A DNA stretch of 64,000 nt from Lederbergia citri (GCF_018343625.1 NZ_JAGYPG010000002.1:351270-415269); one strand, 5' to 3'. Shown: positions 44,251 through 54,060, counted from the stretch's first letter. Made by a program: numbers and translations. The notes: generated by a model not told the origin, from the sequence alone.

Positions 44251-45065
44251 TCCTTTACAGCCCCAGCTGCGATACCGGAAATAAATTGTTGACTTACGAA
44301 TAAGAACATAATGATTAGTGGGAGTGTCGCAAGAAGTGTTCCGGCCATAACCATTCCGTAATCGGTTGTGTAAATTCCATTAAGTTGAGATAAGGTTAAT
44401 TGCAATGTGTATCGTGCTGGGTCATTTAAGACGATTAATGGCCATAAATAGTCGTTCCATACTCCGATAAAGGAAAAAATCCCTAAGAATGCTAAAGCTG
44501 GTCGCAGAATGGGCAATCCAACATTCCAATATAAGCGAAAATGGCTGCAACCATCAAGTCTGCCAGCATCTAGCAGACTATCATTGATCGCTTCCTGGGA
44601 AAATTGCCTTACCCAGAAGATTCCGAACGCATTCGCCAGACCAGGAACGATTAACGCTTTATACGTTCCAACCCATCCGAGTTTCGAAATGATGATATAG
44701 GACGGGATAAAGGATAGCTGGGAAGGAATCATCATCGTTACAAGCAATAGACCGAATAGCCAGTTTTTACCTGGAAACTGGAATTTTGCAAAAGTGAATC
44801 CAGCGAGTGAACAGAAAAACAATACACAAATGACTTGGACAACTGTAACAAACAAAGTGTTCAAAAATGCCTGGAAAAAGTCTACGTTACTAAAGACGTT
44901 TGTAAGGTTCGTGATTAGCTCTGAACCGAAAATTAGCTTTGGTGGAAATCTTAATATATCACTCGTTTTATTGGTTGACATTACCGCAAGCCAGTAAAAC
45001 GGAAAAATGGATATTCCAACCCCAATCAATAATAATACATGCAATATTATTGACTTAATTCTCAT
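44247..45065 (-). CDS. carbohydrate ABC transporter permease (MalG type)
   Basis: A 272-residue inner-membrane permease with about six hydrophobic segments. The ATPase-docking EAA loop is DAGRLDGCSHFRLYWNVGLP near residue 180. It works with the neighbouring MalF-type permease and the lipoprotein. No ATPase is encoded nearby. In bacilli a shared ATPase such as MsmX usually energises these transporters. The location beside gal genes suggests a galactose-containing sugar as substrate, which is inference. Confidence 0.9.
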   Translation of the reverse strand: MRIKSIILHVLLLIGVGISIFPFYWLAVMSTNKTSDILRFPPKLIFGSELITNLTNVFSNVDFFQAFLNTLFVTVVQVICVLFFCSLAGFTFAKFQFPGKNWLFGLLLVTMMIPSQLSFIPSYIIISKLGWVGTYKALIVPGLANAFGIFWVRQFSQEAINDSLLDAGRLDGCSHFRLYWNVGLPILRPALAFLGIFSFIGVWNDYLWPLIVLNDPARYTLQLTLSQLNGIYTTDYGMVMAGTLLATLPLIIMFLFVSQQFISGIAAGAVKD

Positions 45066-45086
45066 AACAATCCATCCTTTCTAGTC

Positions 45087-46028
45087 TTATCTAGCTCCCG
45101 TTTTGTCAAAGATTTTCCAATTTATTAACGAGAATAAAGCAATGATGACGAACAACGCCCAAGATACGACTGAAGCGTATCCGAATTGATTGTCAACAAA
45201 CCCTTGTTTATACATATAAAGGGTGATGGTCATCCCTGCTCCGCCAACACCACCGGAATTACCCAGCAATACTTGTGGCTCTGTAAATAATTGCATGGAT
45301 CCGATCGTTGTCATGAGAATGGTAAAAAGGATAACTGGCCTTAACAGAGGAATTGTAATATAGAAAAATTGCTGCCTTGTATTGGCCCCATCGATTTTTG
45401 CCGCTTCGTATAAGTCAGTAGGTATCGCTTGCAACCCAGCTAAATAAATAATGGCGTTGTATCCTGTCCATCTCCAAACGACCATCGAAGCGATAACTAC
45501 TTTTACTAGGAAAGTAGAATCCAGCCATTTAATAGGCTCAAGTCCAATAATAGTTAATATATAATTCAATAACCCGTACTGATTTCCAAAAATAGATTTG
45601 AATATGATCGTAACAGCTACAATCGAGGTAACATTTGTAATGAAATAAGCGGATCGATAGAAACCTTTAGCTCGGACAAATGGTGCATTTAGTAGAAAGG
45701 CAATGACCAGCGCTCCGCAAAGCATCGGTATCGTTGAAATAAACCAAATAATAAAGGTATTGCCAACTGCTTGCCAGAACATTGAGTCGGATAGTAAATA
45801 CTTAAATTGGCGTAGTCCCACAAACTCCATTTGGCCAATACCGTCCCATTTCTGGAACGATAAATATAATGAAAATATAATAGGAAACAAACCGAACACG
45901 ATAAACAATATGTAAAAAGGCGAAATAAATAAGTATAGTGCCCTATTCTTATAAATTTCCTTCCAAAGACTTGTCTTAGAAGTGATTTCAATAGGCTTAC
46001 CTACTGTTGGCTTTATTGGGTGTTCCAT
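45087..46028 (-). CDS. carbohydrate ABC transporter permease (MalF type)
   Basis: A 313-residue permease. The N-terminus is cytoplasmic, then hydrophobic segments start at LYLFISPFYILFIVFGLFPI near residue 32. The EAA-like loop is AAKIDGANTRQQFFYITIPL near 215. It pairs with the downstream MalG-type permease (21 bases away). A stem-loop separates it from the solute-binding lipoprotein gene, which probably lowers its expression relative to that gene. Confidence 0.9.
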   Translation of the reverse strand: MEHPIKPTVGKPIEITSKTSLWKEIYKNRALYLFISPFYILFIVFGLFPIIFSLYLSFQKWDGIGQMEFVGLRQFKYLLSDSMFWQAVGNTFIIWFISTIPMLCGALVIAFLLNAPFVRAKGFYRSAYFITNVTSIVAVTIIFKSIFGNQYGLLNYILTIIGLEPIKWLDSTFLVKVVIASMVVWRWTGYNAIIYLAGLQAIPTDLYEAAKIDGANTRQQFFYITIPLLRPVILFTILMTTIGSMQLFTEPQVLLGNSGGVGGAGMTITLYMYKQGFVDNQFGYASVVSWALFVIIALFSLINWKIFDKTGAR

Positions 46029-46085
46029 AACAATCTCTCCTTTTCAACACCTATTTGTTGAAAATACAGTTGATTAAGTATGATA

Positions 46086-46116
46086 AGGAATCAGATGGTT
46101 TTTCCATCTGATTCCT
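46086..46116 (-). promoter_or_regulatory. intercistronic stem-loop after the binding-protein gene
   Basis: A perfect 13-bp hairpin, AGGAATCAGATGG / CCATCTGATTCCT with a 5-base loop, sits 8 bases beyond the lipoprotein stop. The sequence after it on the minus strand (TATCATACTTAATC) has no T-run, so it is probably an mRNA stabiliser or processing block rather than a full terminator. This would give more binding protein than permease. Confidence 0.65.
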
Positions 46117-46123
46117 AAGTTTA

Positions 46124-47380
46124 TTATCTATTAAGCTCTTTCTTTACCTTATCTAATACTTCTTCCCAAGCTTTGTCAGGATCTTTATTTGATTTCGCAA
46201 TATCTGACAATGTCTCAGTATAAATAGAGTTTACCCTTGAATAATCAACACCAAAGTATCTAGGTTTTACATTTTTAGCTGATTCTGAAAATACTTTAGT
46301 CGTTTCTTGATTACCGAAAAACTCTTCTGGATTACTCATTTTTTCATCTTCAAAAATACTTGGAGTCGATGGGAATAAATCCATCTTTACATAGGATTGA
46401 AGTTGATTTTCTGGATTCATCATCCACTCAATGACTTTATAAGCCTCTTCTGGATGCTTTGAGCTTTTCAATATCCCAATAAAAGATCCACCGTTGTTTC
46501 CATCTCCACCTGGAGCTCGAGCAATTCTCCATTTACCATCAGTATCTGGCGCCGCATCCTTCAAAATGTTTTTCATCCAAACAGCACCAATAAATGATGC
46601 TACTTGACCATTATTCATACCTGCATTCCATTCTGTACTATCGTCAAGATTAGCGGATAGGCCTTTTTTATGAACCGTAATCGCTCTATCCCAAGATTCT
46701 TTAATATTTCCAGAATCACCTATAAAATTATCATTCTCATCAAAATATGCTTTGTCTCCCTGGCTCAAAGATTGAGTGAAGACCCTGTTCAGCGTATCAA
46801 ACATTTTTACACCAGTAGCTGCCTGTAATTTTTCACCTGCCGCGATATAATCGTCCCAAGATGCCAGTTCCTTGGATACTTCATCCGGATCAGTTGGCAA
46901 GCCTGCCTCTGCAAAAAGATCTTCACGGTAAAATAGTGCTGTGGGACCAGTATCCATAGGTAAAGCGATTAGGTTCTTTTGGTCAGGCGTTAAACCAAAA
47001 TTCCATTTCCACTCTAGATAATCACTTTTAATTTTATCTGCACCATAGTCTAATAGATTTACAAACTTATCATGGTTTGGAAGGAATTCTGTTACCCAGT
47101 CGTTTAATCCGACAATATCCGGAGCGCCAGTGCCAGTTGTCAAGGCTGTTTGCAGCTTTGTTTTATACTCGCCGCCGTCAATTTTTTGAGCATTGATCTT
47201 AATATCAGGGAACTGATCGCTTACCTTTTTGATCAACTCGTCATCAATTGATCGATTCCAATACCACAAAGTAAGCGTGACTTTTCCGTCTTTCCCACCT
47301 GAGGAAGACTTGCTGCAACCAACCATAGAAAGTACTAACATAATGATTGCTAAAAAACTAAATACTTTTCTTTTTGCCAT
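46124..47380 (-). CDS. sugar-binding lipoprotein of the ABC transporter
   Basis: A 418-residue extracellular solute-binding protein (family 1). It has a lipoprotein signal of about 21 residues ending LSMVGC, with the lipidated C22 followed by a Ser/Gly linker. The mature part begins VTLTLWYWNRSIDDELIKKV and includes GAPDIVGLNDWV and FIGAVWMKNIL. The start is the ATG at 47380 with GGGGTG upstream. The longer reading from 47440 would add residues before the signal peptide. A cre-like site overlaps the expected promoter. Confidence 0.9.
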   Translation of the reverse strand: MAKRKVFSFLAIIMLVLSMVGCSKSSSGGKDGKVTLTLWYWNRSIDDELIKKVSDQFPDIKINAQKIDGGEYKTKLQTALTTGTGAPDIVGLNDWVTEFLPNHDKFVNLLDYGADKIKSDYLEWKWNFGLTPDQKNLIALPMDTGPTALFYREDLFAEAGLPTDPDEVSKELASWDDYIAAGEKLQAATGVKMFDTLNRVFTQSLSQGDKAYFDENDNFIGDSGNIKESWDRAITVHKKGLSANLDDSTEWNAGMNNGQVASFIGAVWMKNILKDAAPDTDGKWRIARAPGGDGNNGGSFIGILKSSKHPEEAYKVIEWMMNPENQLQSYVKMDLFPSTPSIFEDEKMSNPEEFFGNQETTKVFSESAKNVKPRYFGVDYSRVNSIYTETLSDIAKSNKDPDKAWEEVLDKVKKELNR

Positions 47381-47423
47381 ACTCTGCACCCCGTTTTCTT
47401 TTTTTAAGTCTACCCCTAAATCT

Positions 47424-47437
47424 GGAAAGCGTTTGCA
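47424..47437 (-). promoter_or_regulatory. cre-like (CcpA) operator before the sugar transporter operon
   Basis: GGAAAGCGTTTGCA matches the catabolite-responsive element consensus TGWAARCGYTWNCW at 13 of 14 positions. TATACT just upstream on the minus strand (47445-47450) is a likely -10, so the site covers the transcription start. CcpA repression in glucose is predicted. A local LacI-type repressor is an alternative. The rest of 47441-47730 contains no gene. Confidence 0.7.
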
Positions 47438-47730
47438 CAATAGCAGTATAAAGATTCTAGCTGAAGATAAATAGATCCATGGAAAACCATTTATCGCTTT
47501 TAAAAAATCATAGAAAAGTTTGGTTGATTTGTCAATTGAAATATCAGATAGTTCCTATTATTCATTCAAAAACAAATATTCACGAATATCGCCAGAATTC
47601 AACTAATTTTGCTATAGTGTTGGTGCTGTAACACAAAGCAAAATAGTCAATTTGTCTCATTCCTCCATTATTCTTATACAAAATCAGCACTCCATTTAAA
47701 AAAAAATAGCAAAAAGAGCCTTAAAAAAAT

Positions 47731-47768
47731 AACAGCATAATCCTAAAAAATATTAGGATTATGCTGTT
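47731..47768 (-). terminator. terminator after the ROK kinase gene
   Basis: A perfect 16-bp stem, AACAGCATAATCCTAA / TTAGGATTATGCTGTT, with a 6-base loop, followed on the minus strand by ATTTTTTTAAGG. It separates the kinase gene from the transporter operon. Confidence 0.92.
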
Positions 47769-47769
47769 A

Positions 47770-48657
47770 CTAATTAGTTGCTTTTCTCGTTTCCAAAGCC
47801 CGCTTTGCAAGCATCAATGCTCCCGTAATCCCTGCGTCATCTCCTAGTGAAGGCGGAACAATGTAGACTTCAATATGTTCGGTGATTTGTGGAAGGGGAA
47901 CATACCCATTTAATAGTTCTTGAACTTGTTTGCGAACGAGCGGAAAAATTTGAGCTTGCTTCATGACTCCGCCGCCCATGATGATTTTTTTTGGTGAAAT
48001 CGTTAAAATGTATTGCATGAGCGCCTGAGCAAGATAATATGCTTCGATTTCCCACACTTCCTGCTTATCCTGAAGCTCATGTCCTTTTTGTCCCCAACGC
48101 TTTTCGATTGCTGGACCAGCTGCCATTCCTTCTAAGCAATCCTTATGATATGGGCAAGATCCTTCGAATGTATCGTCTGGATGTCGTTTTACTAAAACAT
48201 GTCCCATTTCAGGATGAGATAGTCCTTGTAATAAATTCCCTTGGACGACAGCGCCAGCCCCAACTCCAGTTCCTACTGTTATGTATAAGCAACTATCAAG
48301 TCCTTGAGCTGCTCCTTTCAACATTTCGCCAAGTGCAGCCACATTTACGTCAGTATTGAACTCAATCGGAATTTGTAAAGCTTCTTGCATCGTTTTCAAG
48401 AAAGGATAGTTCGTCCAGCCCGGTTTTGGAGTAGATGTAATATTTCCGTAAGTAGGACTATTTTTATCTATATCAACCGGACCAAAAGATCCAATACCAA
48501 GCGACTTTACATCATATTTTTTGAAAAAATGGATCACTTCCGGCATCGTTTGTTCTGGCGTTAACGTATCTATTTTAATTCGTTCAATGATTGTTCCGTC
48601 CTCATTCCCGACTGCACAAACGAACTTCGTACCGCCTGCTTCAATGGCTCCAAGCAT
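47770..48657 (-). CDS. ROK-family sugar kinase (fructokinase-like)
   Basis: A 295-residue ROK kinase. The N-terminal phosphate loop is GAIEAGGTKFVCAVG. YITVGTGVGAGAVV lies near 128. The zinc-binding and sugar-site region HPEMGHVLVKRHPDD continues into EGSCPYHKDCLEGMAAGPAI, and the C-terminus has IIMGGGVMKQ. This form resembles fructokinases such as B. subtilis GmuE/YdhR. With gal genes beside it the substrate might be glucose released from a galactoside, or fructose. GGAG lies 8 bases before the ATG. Confidence 0.85.
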   Translation of the reverse strand: MLGAIEAGGTKFVCAVGNEDGTIIERIKIDTLTPEQTMPEVIHFFKKYDVKSLGIGSFGPVDIDKNSPTYGNITSTPKPGWTNYPFLKTMQEALQIPIEFNTDVNVAALGEMLKGAAQGLDSCLYITVGTGVGAGAVVQGNLLQGLSHPEMGHVLVKRHPDDTFEGSCPYHKDCLEGMAAGPAIEKRWGQKGHELQDKQEVWEIEAYYLAQALMQYILTISPKKIIMGGGVMKQAQIFPLVRKQVQELLNGYVPLPQITEHIEVYIVPPSLGDDAGITGALMLAKRALETRKATN

Positions 48658-48734
48658 ATTTTTAACACTCCATCCTATTTATGTACTTTTCCTCTTAGTC
48701 TACCATATCGGCAGGCAAAATTATCTAAAAAAAA

Positions 48735-48754
48735 AACCAGCAAGTAAGCTGGCT
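48735..48754 (-). terminator. terminator after galT
   Basis: The minus strand has a short stem AGCCAGC ... GCTGGTT with loop TTACTT, followed by ten T. It directly follows the galT stop. Confidence 0.85.
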
Positions 48755-50280
48755 TAAGAATTTTTAATCATATGATCAATAAACTTTTTAAATGCTGCTT
48801 TACCTTCTGCCGTTCTTTTAAAAACACCTGCATGTTCAAGAACTGTAGAAAAAACATGGCCAACTTCTTCTCGTAAAATTTCATGAACACTATTTTCGTT
48901 AAGTTCTGGATGTTTTTCGATTACTTTACAAGCCCAATCGGCATGTTTGTTTGTAAGATCGTCTTCTTCCAGTCTTGTTTTAAAGTTTGACTCAAGTAAA
49001 TATTCCCCAACGACGTGGAGTTCTTCTTTTAACCTTCCAGGTAAAACGGCGAGTCCCATCACTTCGATCAAACCGATATTTTCTTTTTTAATATGATGGA
49101 CTTCATCGTGAGGATGGAAAATACCGAGTGGATGTTCGTCATTCGTACGATTATTTCGTAGGACAATGTCGAATTCAAACATTCCGTTCACCATCCGGAC
49201 GATAGGTGTGACCGTATTATGTGGTTCTGATCCACTTGAAGCATGGATTTCTACTTCGGGGTCGCTATAATATTTCCACGAGTTCAAAATATAAGAAGCA
49301 AGTTCAGCCATTTGACTGCGATCCTTACCGCGTAGACGAATGACTGACATCGGCCAGCGTACGATTCCGGCTTCGATTTCTTCATAACCTGGAATGGTGA
49401 AAGTATCTTCCATTTCCGCTTTCGCCATAGGGAATACATGATTCCCGCCTTGGAAATGGTCGTGGCTTAAGATCGACCCACCGACGATCGGAATATCTGC
49501 ATTAGAACCAATAAAATAATGAGGAAACTGTTCAGCGAAAGCTAGCAGTCTTTCAAAGCCAGCCTTCGATATTTTCATTGGTCGATGCTCTCCTGAAAAA
49601 ACAATCGCGTGCTCATTGTAGTAAACATATGGAGAAAATTGCAGAAACCATTCTTCACCATTTAAATTCACCGGAATTATGCGATGATTTTGTCTTGCCG
49701 GGTGATCGACTCGTCCTGCATATCCGACATTCTCCTTGCAAAGCAAACATTCTGGATAAGTAGCGGCTTCTTTTTTATTTTTATTGGCTGCAATGGCAAC
49801 GGGATCTTTTTCCGGCTTCGATAAATTGATCGTAATCTCCAAATCGCCATAAGGAGTCGGAGAAAACCAATGTTCATTTTTCGCCACCCTGTCGGTACGA
49901 ATATAATGAGAATCTTGAGATAGACGATAAAAAAAACTAGTAGCCGCCTCGGCACCTTCATTTTTATAGATGTCATAAAACGTATGAATAATCGTTGATG
50001 GACGAGCGATAAAAGCACCCATTAATTCCGTATCCAGTAAATCTCGAAACGTGACTGTGTTATGAGGAAGCCTACCATTTTCCGCCGCCCAATCTAAAAT
50101 ATTGGCAAGAATTCTCGCGGGGGAATGGTCGTCCGAAGCCTTCACATCAACGGATTGCCAATCTTCAAGACCTAACGTGGAAAGTAACTCATTCCGTACA
50201 AAATCAACGTCCCACGTTTCAATCAGCTTTTTTTTCAATCCATATTGAATCAGCTCTTCCAAAGCTTCATATATATACAT
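48754..50280 (-). CDS. galT: galactose-1-phosphate uridylyltransferase, Firmicutes type
   Basis: A 508-residue GalT of the long Gram-positive type. It exchanges UDP between UDP-glucose and galactose-1-phosphate in the Leloir pathway. Signature parts are NEHWFSPTPYGDLEITINLS near 135, ECLLCKENVGYAGR, IVGGSILSHDHFQGGNHVFP near 266 with the active-site His region, and EPHNTVTPIVRM. AAAGGAG precedes the ATG. It follows galE with a 160-base gap that shows no gene. Confidence 0.93.
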   Translation of the reverse strand: MYIYEALEELIQYGLKKKLIETWDVDFVRNELLSTLGLEDWQSVDVKASDDHSPARILANILDWAAENGRLPHNTVTFRDLLDTELMGAFIARPSTIIHTFYDIYKNEGAEAATSFFYRLSQDSHYIRTDRVAKNEHWFSPTPYGDLEITINLSKPEKDPVAIAANKNKKEAATYPECLLCKENVGYAGRVDHPARQNHRIIPVNLNGEEWFLQFSPYVYYNEHAIVFSGEHRPMKISKAGFERLLAFAEQFPHYFIGSNADIPIVGGSILSHDHFQGGNHVFPMAKAEMEDTFTIPGYEEIEAGIVRWPMSVIRLRGKDRSQMAELASYILNSWKYYSDPEVEIHASSGSEPHNTVTPIVRMVNGMFEFDIVLRNNRTNDEHPLGIFHPHDEVHHIKKENIGLIEVMGLAVLPGRLKEELHVVGEYLLESNFKTRLEEDDLTNKHADWACKVIEKHPELNENSVHEILREEVGHVFSTVLEHAGVFKRTAEGKAAFKKFIDHMIKNS

Positions 50281-50440
50281 GCTATCGCTCCTTTCATTTT
50301 ATTTTTTCTCAGAACTTTTTTGGGGGTCCGTATGGTGATGGATTCTACCGCATTCGATAATTGGAATCTCTTATCCGCCAATTGCCTGCTATTATTCGAT
50401 TATAGAATGTGTCTATCCTACAATAGAACAGAATTATCCA

Positions 50441-51430
50441 TCACTCCACATACCCATTCGGATGTTTTTGGAACCATGCCCACGCACTTTCAATCATGGA
50501 CTCGAGTGAATCGTGCTTTAGATTCCAGCCTAATTCTTTTTTCGCTTTTTCTGATGAGGCTACGAGTTTGGCCGGATCTCCAGCGCGTCTAGGGGCTACC
50601 TTTTCCGGGATTTCTTTTCCGGTTACTTTTCGGGCTGTCTCAATAACTTCTTTTACACTAAATCCATTTCCGTTCCCCAAATTGTACGTTCCACTTTCAC
50701 CCGTTTTCCGTAATTTTTCAATCGCTAAAATATGAGCGTCGACTAGATCCATTACATGTATATAGTCACGGATGCACGTGCCGTCCGGAGTGTCGTAATC
50801 ATCGCCAAAGATAGCAATTTCATCACGTTTTCCAAGCGCTGCTTCCAATATAATCGGTATTAAATGTGTTTCAGGGGTATGGTCTTCACCGATAATTCCA
50901 TTCGTATGGGCGCCAGCTACATTGAAGTAGCGTAGGACGACATAGTGTATACCGTATGCCTGTTCGCACCATTTCAACATTTTTTCAATAGCAAGTTTCG
51001 TTTCGCCATATGGATTGGTTGGATTAGTAACAGCAGATTCTTGAATTGGTATTTCCTTAGGTTCTCCGTAAACAGCAGCGGTCGATGAAAATACAATATT
51101 TTTCACATTGTATTTGTTCATCGCTTTAACGAGGGAAATAGCGCCGCCTACGTTATTATCGTAATATTGAAGCGGTTTTAGGACACTCTCTCCCACTAAT
51201 GAATCGGCTGCAAAGTGCATGATCGAATCTATATTATTTTCAGTAAAAATGAGATCTAGAAAAGGTTCATCCCGTAAATCACCATCATAAAATACAGCTC
51301 CATCTAAAAGTGCTGCAGAATGTCCCTTTTGTAAGTTGTCGATTACGACGACATCTTCCCCACGTGCTAGTAATTCAGCCACCGCGTGACTTCCTATATA
51401 TCCAGCTCCACCGCAAACTAAAATTGCCAT
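50441..51430 (-). CDS. galE: UDP-glucose 4-epimerase
   Basis: A 329-residue SDR epimerase converting UDP-galactose and UDP-glucose. The NAD loop is CGGAGYIGSHAVAEL at 6-20. The catalytic residues are in FSSTAAVYGEP (Ser/Thr) and NPYGETKLAIEKML (YxxxK near 148). RYFNVAGA, DDYDTPDGTCIRDYIHVMD and AGDPAKLVASSEKA complete the family pattern. GAGGAGG lies upstream. It could also supply UDP-galactose for surface glycans. Confidence 0.95.
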   Translation of the reverse strand: MAILVCGGAGYIGSHAVAELLARGEDVVVIDNLQKGHSAALLDGAVFYDGDLRDEPFLDLIFTENNIDSIMHFAADSLVGESVLKPLQYYDNNVGGAISLVKAMNKYNVKNIVFSSTAAVYGEPKEIPIQESAVTNPTNPYGETKLAIEKMLKWCEQAYGIHYVVLRYFNVAGAHTNGIIGEDHTPETHLIPIILEAALGKRDEIAIFGDDYDTPDGTCIRDYIHVMDLVDAHILAIEKLRKTGESGTYNLGNGNGFSVKEVIETARKVTGKEIPEKVAPRRAGDPAKLVASSEKAKKELGWNLKHDSLESMIESAWAWFQKHPNGYVE

Positions 51431-51458
51431 CCTGATTCCTCCTCGAATTGAATGTCTG

Positions 51459-52628
51459 TCACTCTACGATTTCTTTTGCTCCATCGCCAATTCCGACTAC
51501 ATAGAAATCAGCTTTGAGACCAGTTGCTTCTTCATACGCATCACCGACATTTTTAATAAAATCATCTAGCTTTTCTTTATTGACAAGATTAATCGTACAG
51601 CCGCCAAATCCTGCTCCTGTCATCCTAGCTCCAAGAACATCTTCATTCCACGCTGCTTCGACAAGAGCATCTAGCTCTTTTCCTGTTACTTCATAATCTT
51701 TCATCAGTGATAAGTGCGAGGCATTCATTAATTTACCAAATGCTTCAAGGTCCCCATCGTTTAATTTATCAACAGCAACTAATGTACGTGCATTTTCTGA
51801 CACTGCATGTTTAGCACGTTTACGATCCGTTTCATTTTCTATCAAATATTTATGAGCTTCAAATTCATCGACTGTTAAATCGCTAAGTGTTTGAATATCA
51901 AGCTCTTTTTGCAACTCGGCAAGTGCTCTTTCACACTCAGCTCGGCGCTCATTGTATTTCGAATCGGCTAATCCTCTGCGCTTATTCGTGTTGGCAATGA
52001 CGAGAACATGATCTGATAATTGCAACGGGGTGTATTTATAGTCCAACGATTGGCAATCAAGTAAAATCGCATGACCTTCTTTTCCCATTCCACAGGCAAA
52101 TTGATCCATGATTCCACAATTTACACCGACAAATTCATTTTCAGCCTTTTGAGCATATTTTACAATTTGTACACGATCAATATTTAAATTAAAAAGTTCA
52201 TTAAGCATAACACCGGTTGCAAGTTCAATCGACGCTGATGAGGAAAGACCCGCTCCGTTAGGGATATTCCCGTAAAAAAGCAAATCTAGTCCTGCTGGAA
52301 TGGATTTCCCTTCTTTTTGGAAAACATCTACGACCCCTTTCGGATAATTAGCCCAATCATCTTCTTCCTTATATATAAGATCATCTAACTGAGTTTCAAT
52401 CACACCAGCATGAGGAAAATTCATTGAATAAAAACGTAGAAGCTTATCGTCTCTTTTCCTTGCTAATACAGTTGTTCCGATATCTAATGCACATGGAAAA
52501 ACATGCCCTCCATTATAATCAGTATGCTCGCCAATTAAGTTCACCCTTCCTGGGGCAAAAAACGTACGAACACTTCCATCGTCTCCAAAGATTTGGGCAA
52601 ACTTTTCACGTAATTCATTTTTTTTCAA
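51459..52628 (-). CDS. galK: galactokinase
   Basis: A 389-residue GHMP kinase phosphorylating galactose at C1. The galactokinase signature is APGRVNLIGEHTDYNGG at 25-41. The ATP loop is IPNGAGLSSSASIE near 120. NCGIMDQFACGMG carries the catalytic Asp, and the C-terminus has GARMTGAGFGGCTINLV. The start is TTG at 52628 with GAGGTGA 6 bases upstream. It is the first gene of the gal cluster and is divergent from the ROK repressor gene. Confidence 0.96.
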   Translation of the reverse strand: MKKNELREKFAQIFGDDGSVRTFFAPGRVNLIGEHTDYNGGHVFPCALDIGTTVLARKRDDKLLRFYSMNFPHAGVIETQLDDLIYKEEDDWANYPKGVVDVFQKEGKSIPAGLDLLFYGNIPNGAGLSSSASIELATGVMLNELFNLNIDRVQIVKYAQKAENEFVGVNCGIMDQFACGMGKEGHAILLDCQSLDYKYTPLQLSDHVLVIANTNKRRGLADSKYNERRAECERALAELQKELDIQTLSDLTVDEFEAHKYLIENETDRKRAKHAVSENARTLVAVDKLNDGDLEAFGKLMNASHLSLMKDYEVTGKELDALVEAAWNEDVLGARMTGAGFGGCTINLVNKEKLDDFIKNVGDAYEEATGLKADFYVVGIGDGAKEIVE

Positions 52629-52676
52629 GACATGTCACCTCTTATTTTTAATGAATTTTTTTAAAAAATAGACTTT

Positions 52677-52691
52677 GTTAATTAATTTAAC
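52677..52691. promoter_or_regulatory. candidate operator for the ROK repressor
   Basis: GTTAA-TTAAT-TTAAC is a perfect 5-bp-arm inverted repeat between galK and the divergent ROK regulator gene. It falls just after the predicted galK transcription start, a repressing position. The AT-rich arms resemble XylR-type sites in style only. Confidence 0.4.
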
Positions 52692-52704
52692 TTACTATTA
52701 TGTT

Positions 52705-52731
52705 ATTATAAGAATAAACGTATTGCAACAA
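52705..52731 (-). promoter_or_regulatory. galK promoter
   Basis: The minus strand has TTGTTG, a 15-base spacer and a perfect TATAAT (an alternative -35 TTATTG gives an 18-base spacer). Transcription should start near 52698, leading into galK-galE-galT. Confidence 0.55.
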
Positions 52732-52761
52732 TAATTCCTACATTAAGGAGTTGCTTTTTCA

Positions 52762-53973
52762 ATGAAAAAAGGTAGCTTTCAATGGATGAAATCATTAAAT
52801 CGAACAATTATTTTAAATAAAATACGTAGAGATGGACCCATTTCCCGCGCACAAATCGCGAAGGAAACAAAATTGACTCCTCCGACTGTAAGCAGTCTTG
52901 TCAGCGAATTGATTGAAAAAGAACTTGTGGTTGAAAGTGAGCAAGGCGAATCCATTGGTGGAAGAAAACCTACATTATTAATTATTAACAGTGATCGTTT
53001 CTATCTAATAGGATTGGATGTTGGGGCAAAAAAGATTCGTGCTATTCTTATTGATTTATCCGGAAATAAGATAGATAAAACGCAAACCCTTATTTCCACA
53101 CGTATTTCCAAAGAAGATTTACTCATATTAATTAAACGAACCATCTCCGATTTGACAAATGCACATGACACAAAAGAAGTAATCGGCATTGGAGTTGGAA
53201 TGCACGGAGCCATTGATGTGGAAACGGGAACAAGTTTATTTGCACCTGGTTTAAATTTGAGGGATATTCCTATAAAAAAAGTACTGGAAATGGAATATGA
53301 TGTTCCCGTCATAGTTGACAATGACGTCAGGGCTATGGCCTTCGGCGAATATTGGTTTACAGATGAAAAAAAAGACGAGAACATCGTGACGGTAAATATC
53401 GGAAATGGGGTCGGTGCAGGCATTGTTTTGAATGGAAAAATCTTTCACGGAAAGTCCGATCTAGCAGGTGAAATTGGACATATGACGATTGATTTAAATG
53501 GAAGAACTTGTTCGTGCGGAAACGTTGGGTGCTGGCAGACGCTTATTTCTGGTCCGGCTATAGCGGATGCGGCAAAAAGAAGGATAGAGTTGAAATCAAA
53601 GAGTATGCTTATTGATATGGTCGACGGCGATTTACAAAAAATAGAAGGAAAAACTGTGTATGAGGCTGCTATTGCTGGTGATGCACTCTCTAAAGAGATT
53701 TTAGAAAAAACGGGAGAATGCATAGGGATCGGATTAACGAACTTAATCCATATAATCAACCCGGCAAAAATCATTATCGGCGGCGGAGTAGCAAGTGCAA
53801 GTCCGATTATTTTGCCTAGAATAAAAGAAACGATCGCACAAAGAGGTCTAACTCAACAAGCAAAATCAACTCCTATTTTTTGTTCTAATTTGGGATCATA
53901 CGGAACCTCTCTAGGGGCATCTGCTCTAGTTCTTGGTGAAATATTTGAAGGAGATATTTCAGTTGTCGATTAA
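52762..53973 (+). CDS. ROK-family transcriptional repressor (XylR/NagC type)
   Basis: A 403-residue regulator. A winged helix-turn-helix occupies about 10-70 (ILNKIRRDGPISRAQIAKET, LTPPTVSSLVSELIEKELV). The ROK sugar-binding domain follows (YLIGLDVGAKKIRAILIDL, VVNIGNGVGAGIVLNG-like segment near 213, AGEIGHMTID and the zinc site CSCGNVGCW near 252-260). It faces away from galK across a 130-base promoter region, so it probably represses the gal genes until a sugar binds. The inducer is unknown. AAGGAG is 11 bases upstream. Confidence 0.88.
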   Translation: MKKGSFQWMKSLNRTIILNKIRRDGPISRAQIAKETKLTPPTVSSLVSELIEKELVVESEQGESIGGRKPTLLIINSDRFYLIGLDVGAKKIRAILIDLSGNKIDKTQTLISTRISKEDLLILIKRTISDLTNAHDTKEVIGIGVGMHGAIDVETGTSLFAPGLNLRDIPIKKVLEMEYDVPVIVDNDVRAMAFGEYWFTDEKKDENIVTVNIGNGVGAGIVLNGKIFHGKSDLAGEIGHMTIDLNGRTCSCGNVGCWQTLISGPAIADAAKRRIELKSKSMLIDMVDGDLQKIEGKTVYEAAIAGDALSKEILEKTGECIGIGLTNLIHIINPAKIIIGGGVASASPIILPRIKETIAQRGLTQQAKSTPIFCSNLGSYGTSLGASALVLGEIFEGDISVVD

Positions 53974-54060
53974 GCCTTTGATAGCTTCATCCCTTCTCTA
54001 TTTGGAACAACTTCAGGAAACGGAAATTTACATCATTAAGAAAATTTCAACATAAAAAAG

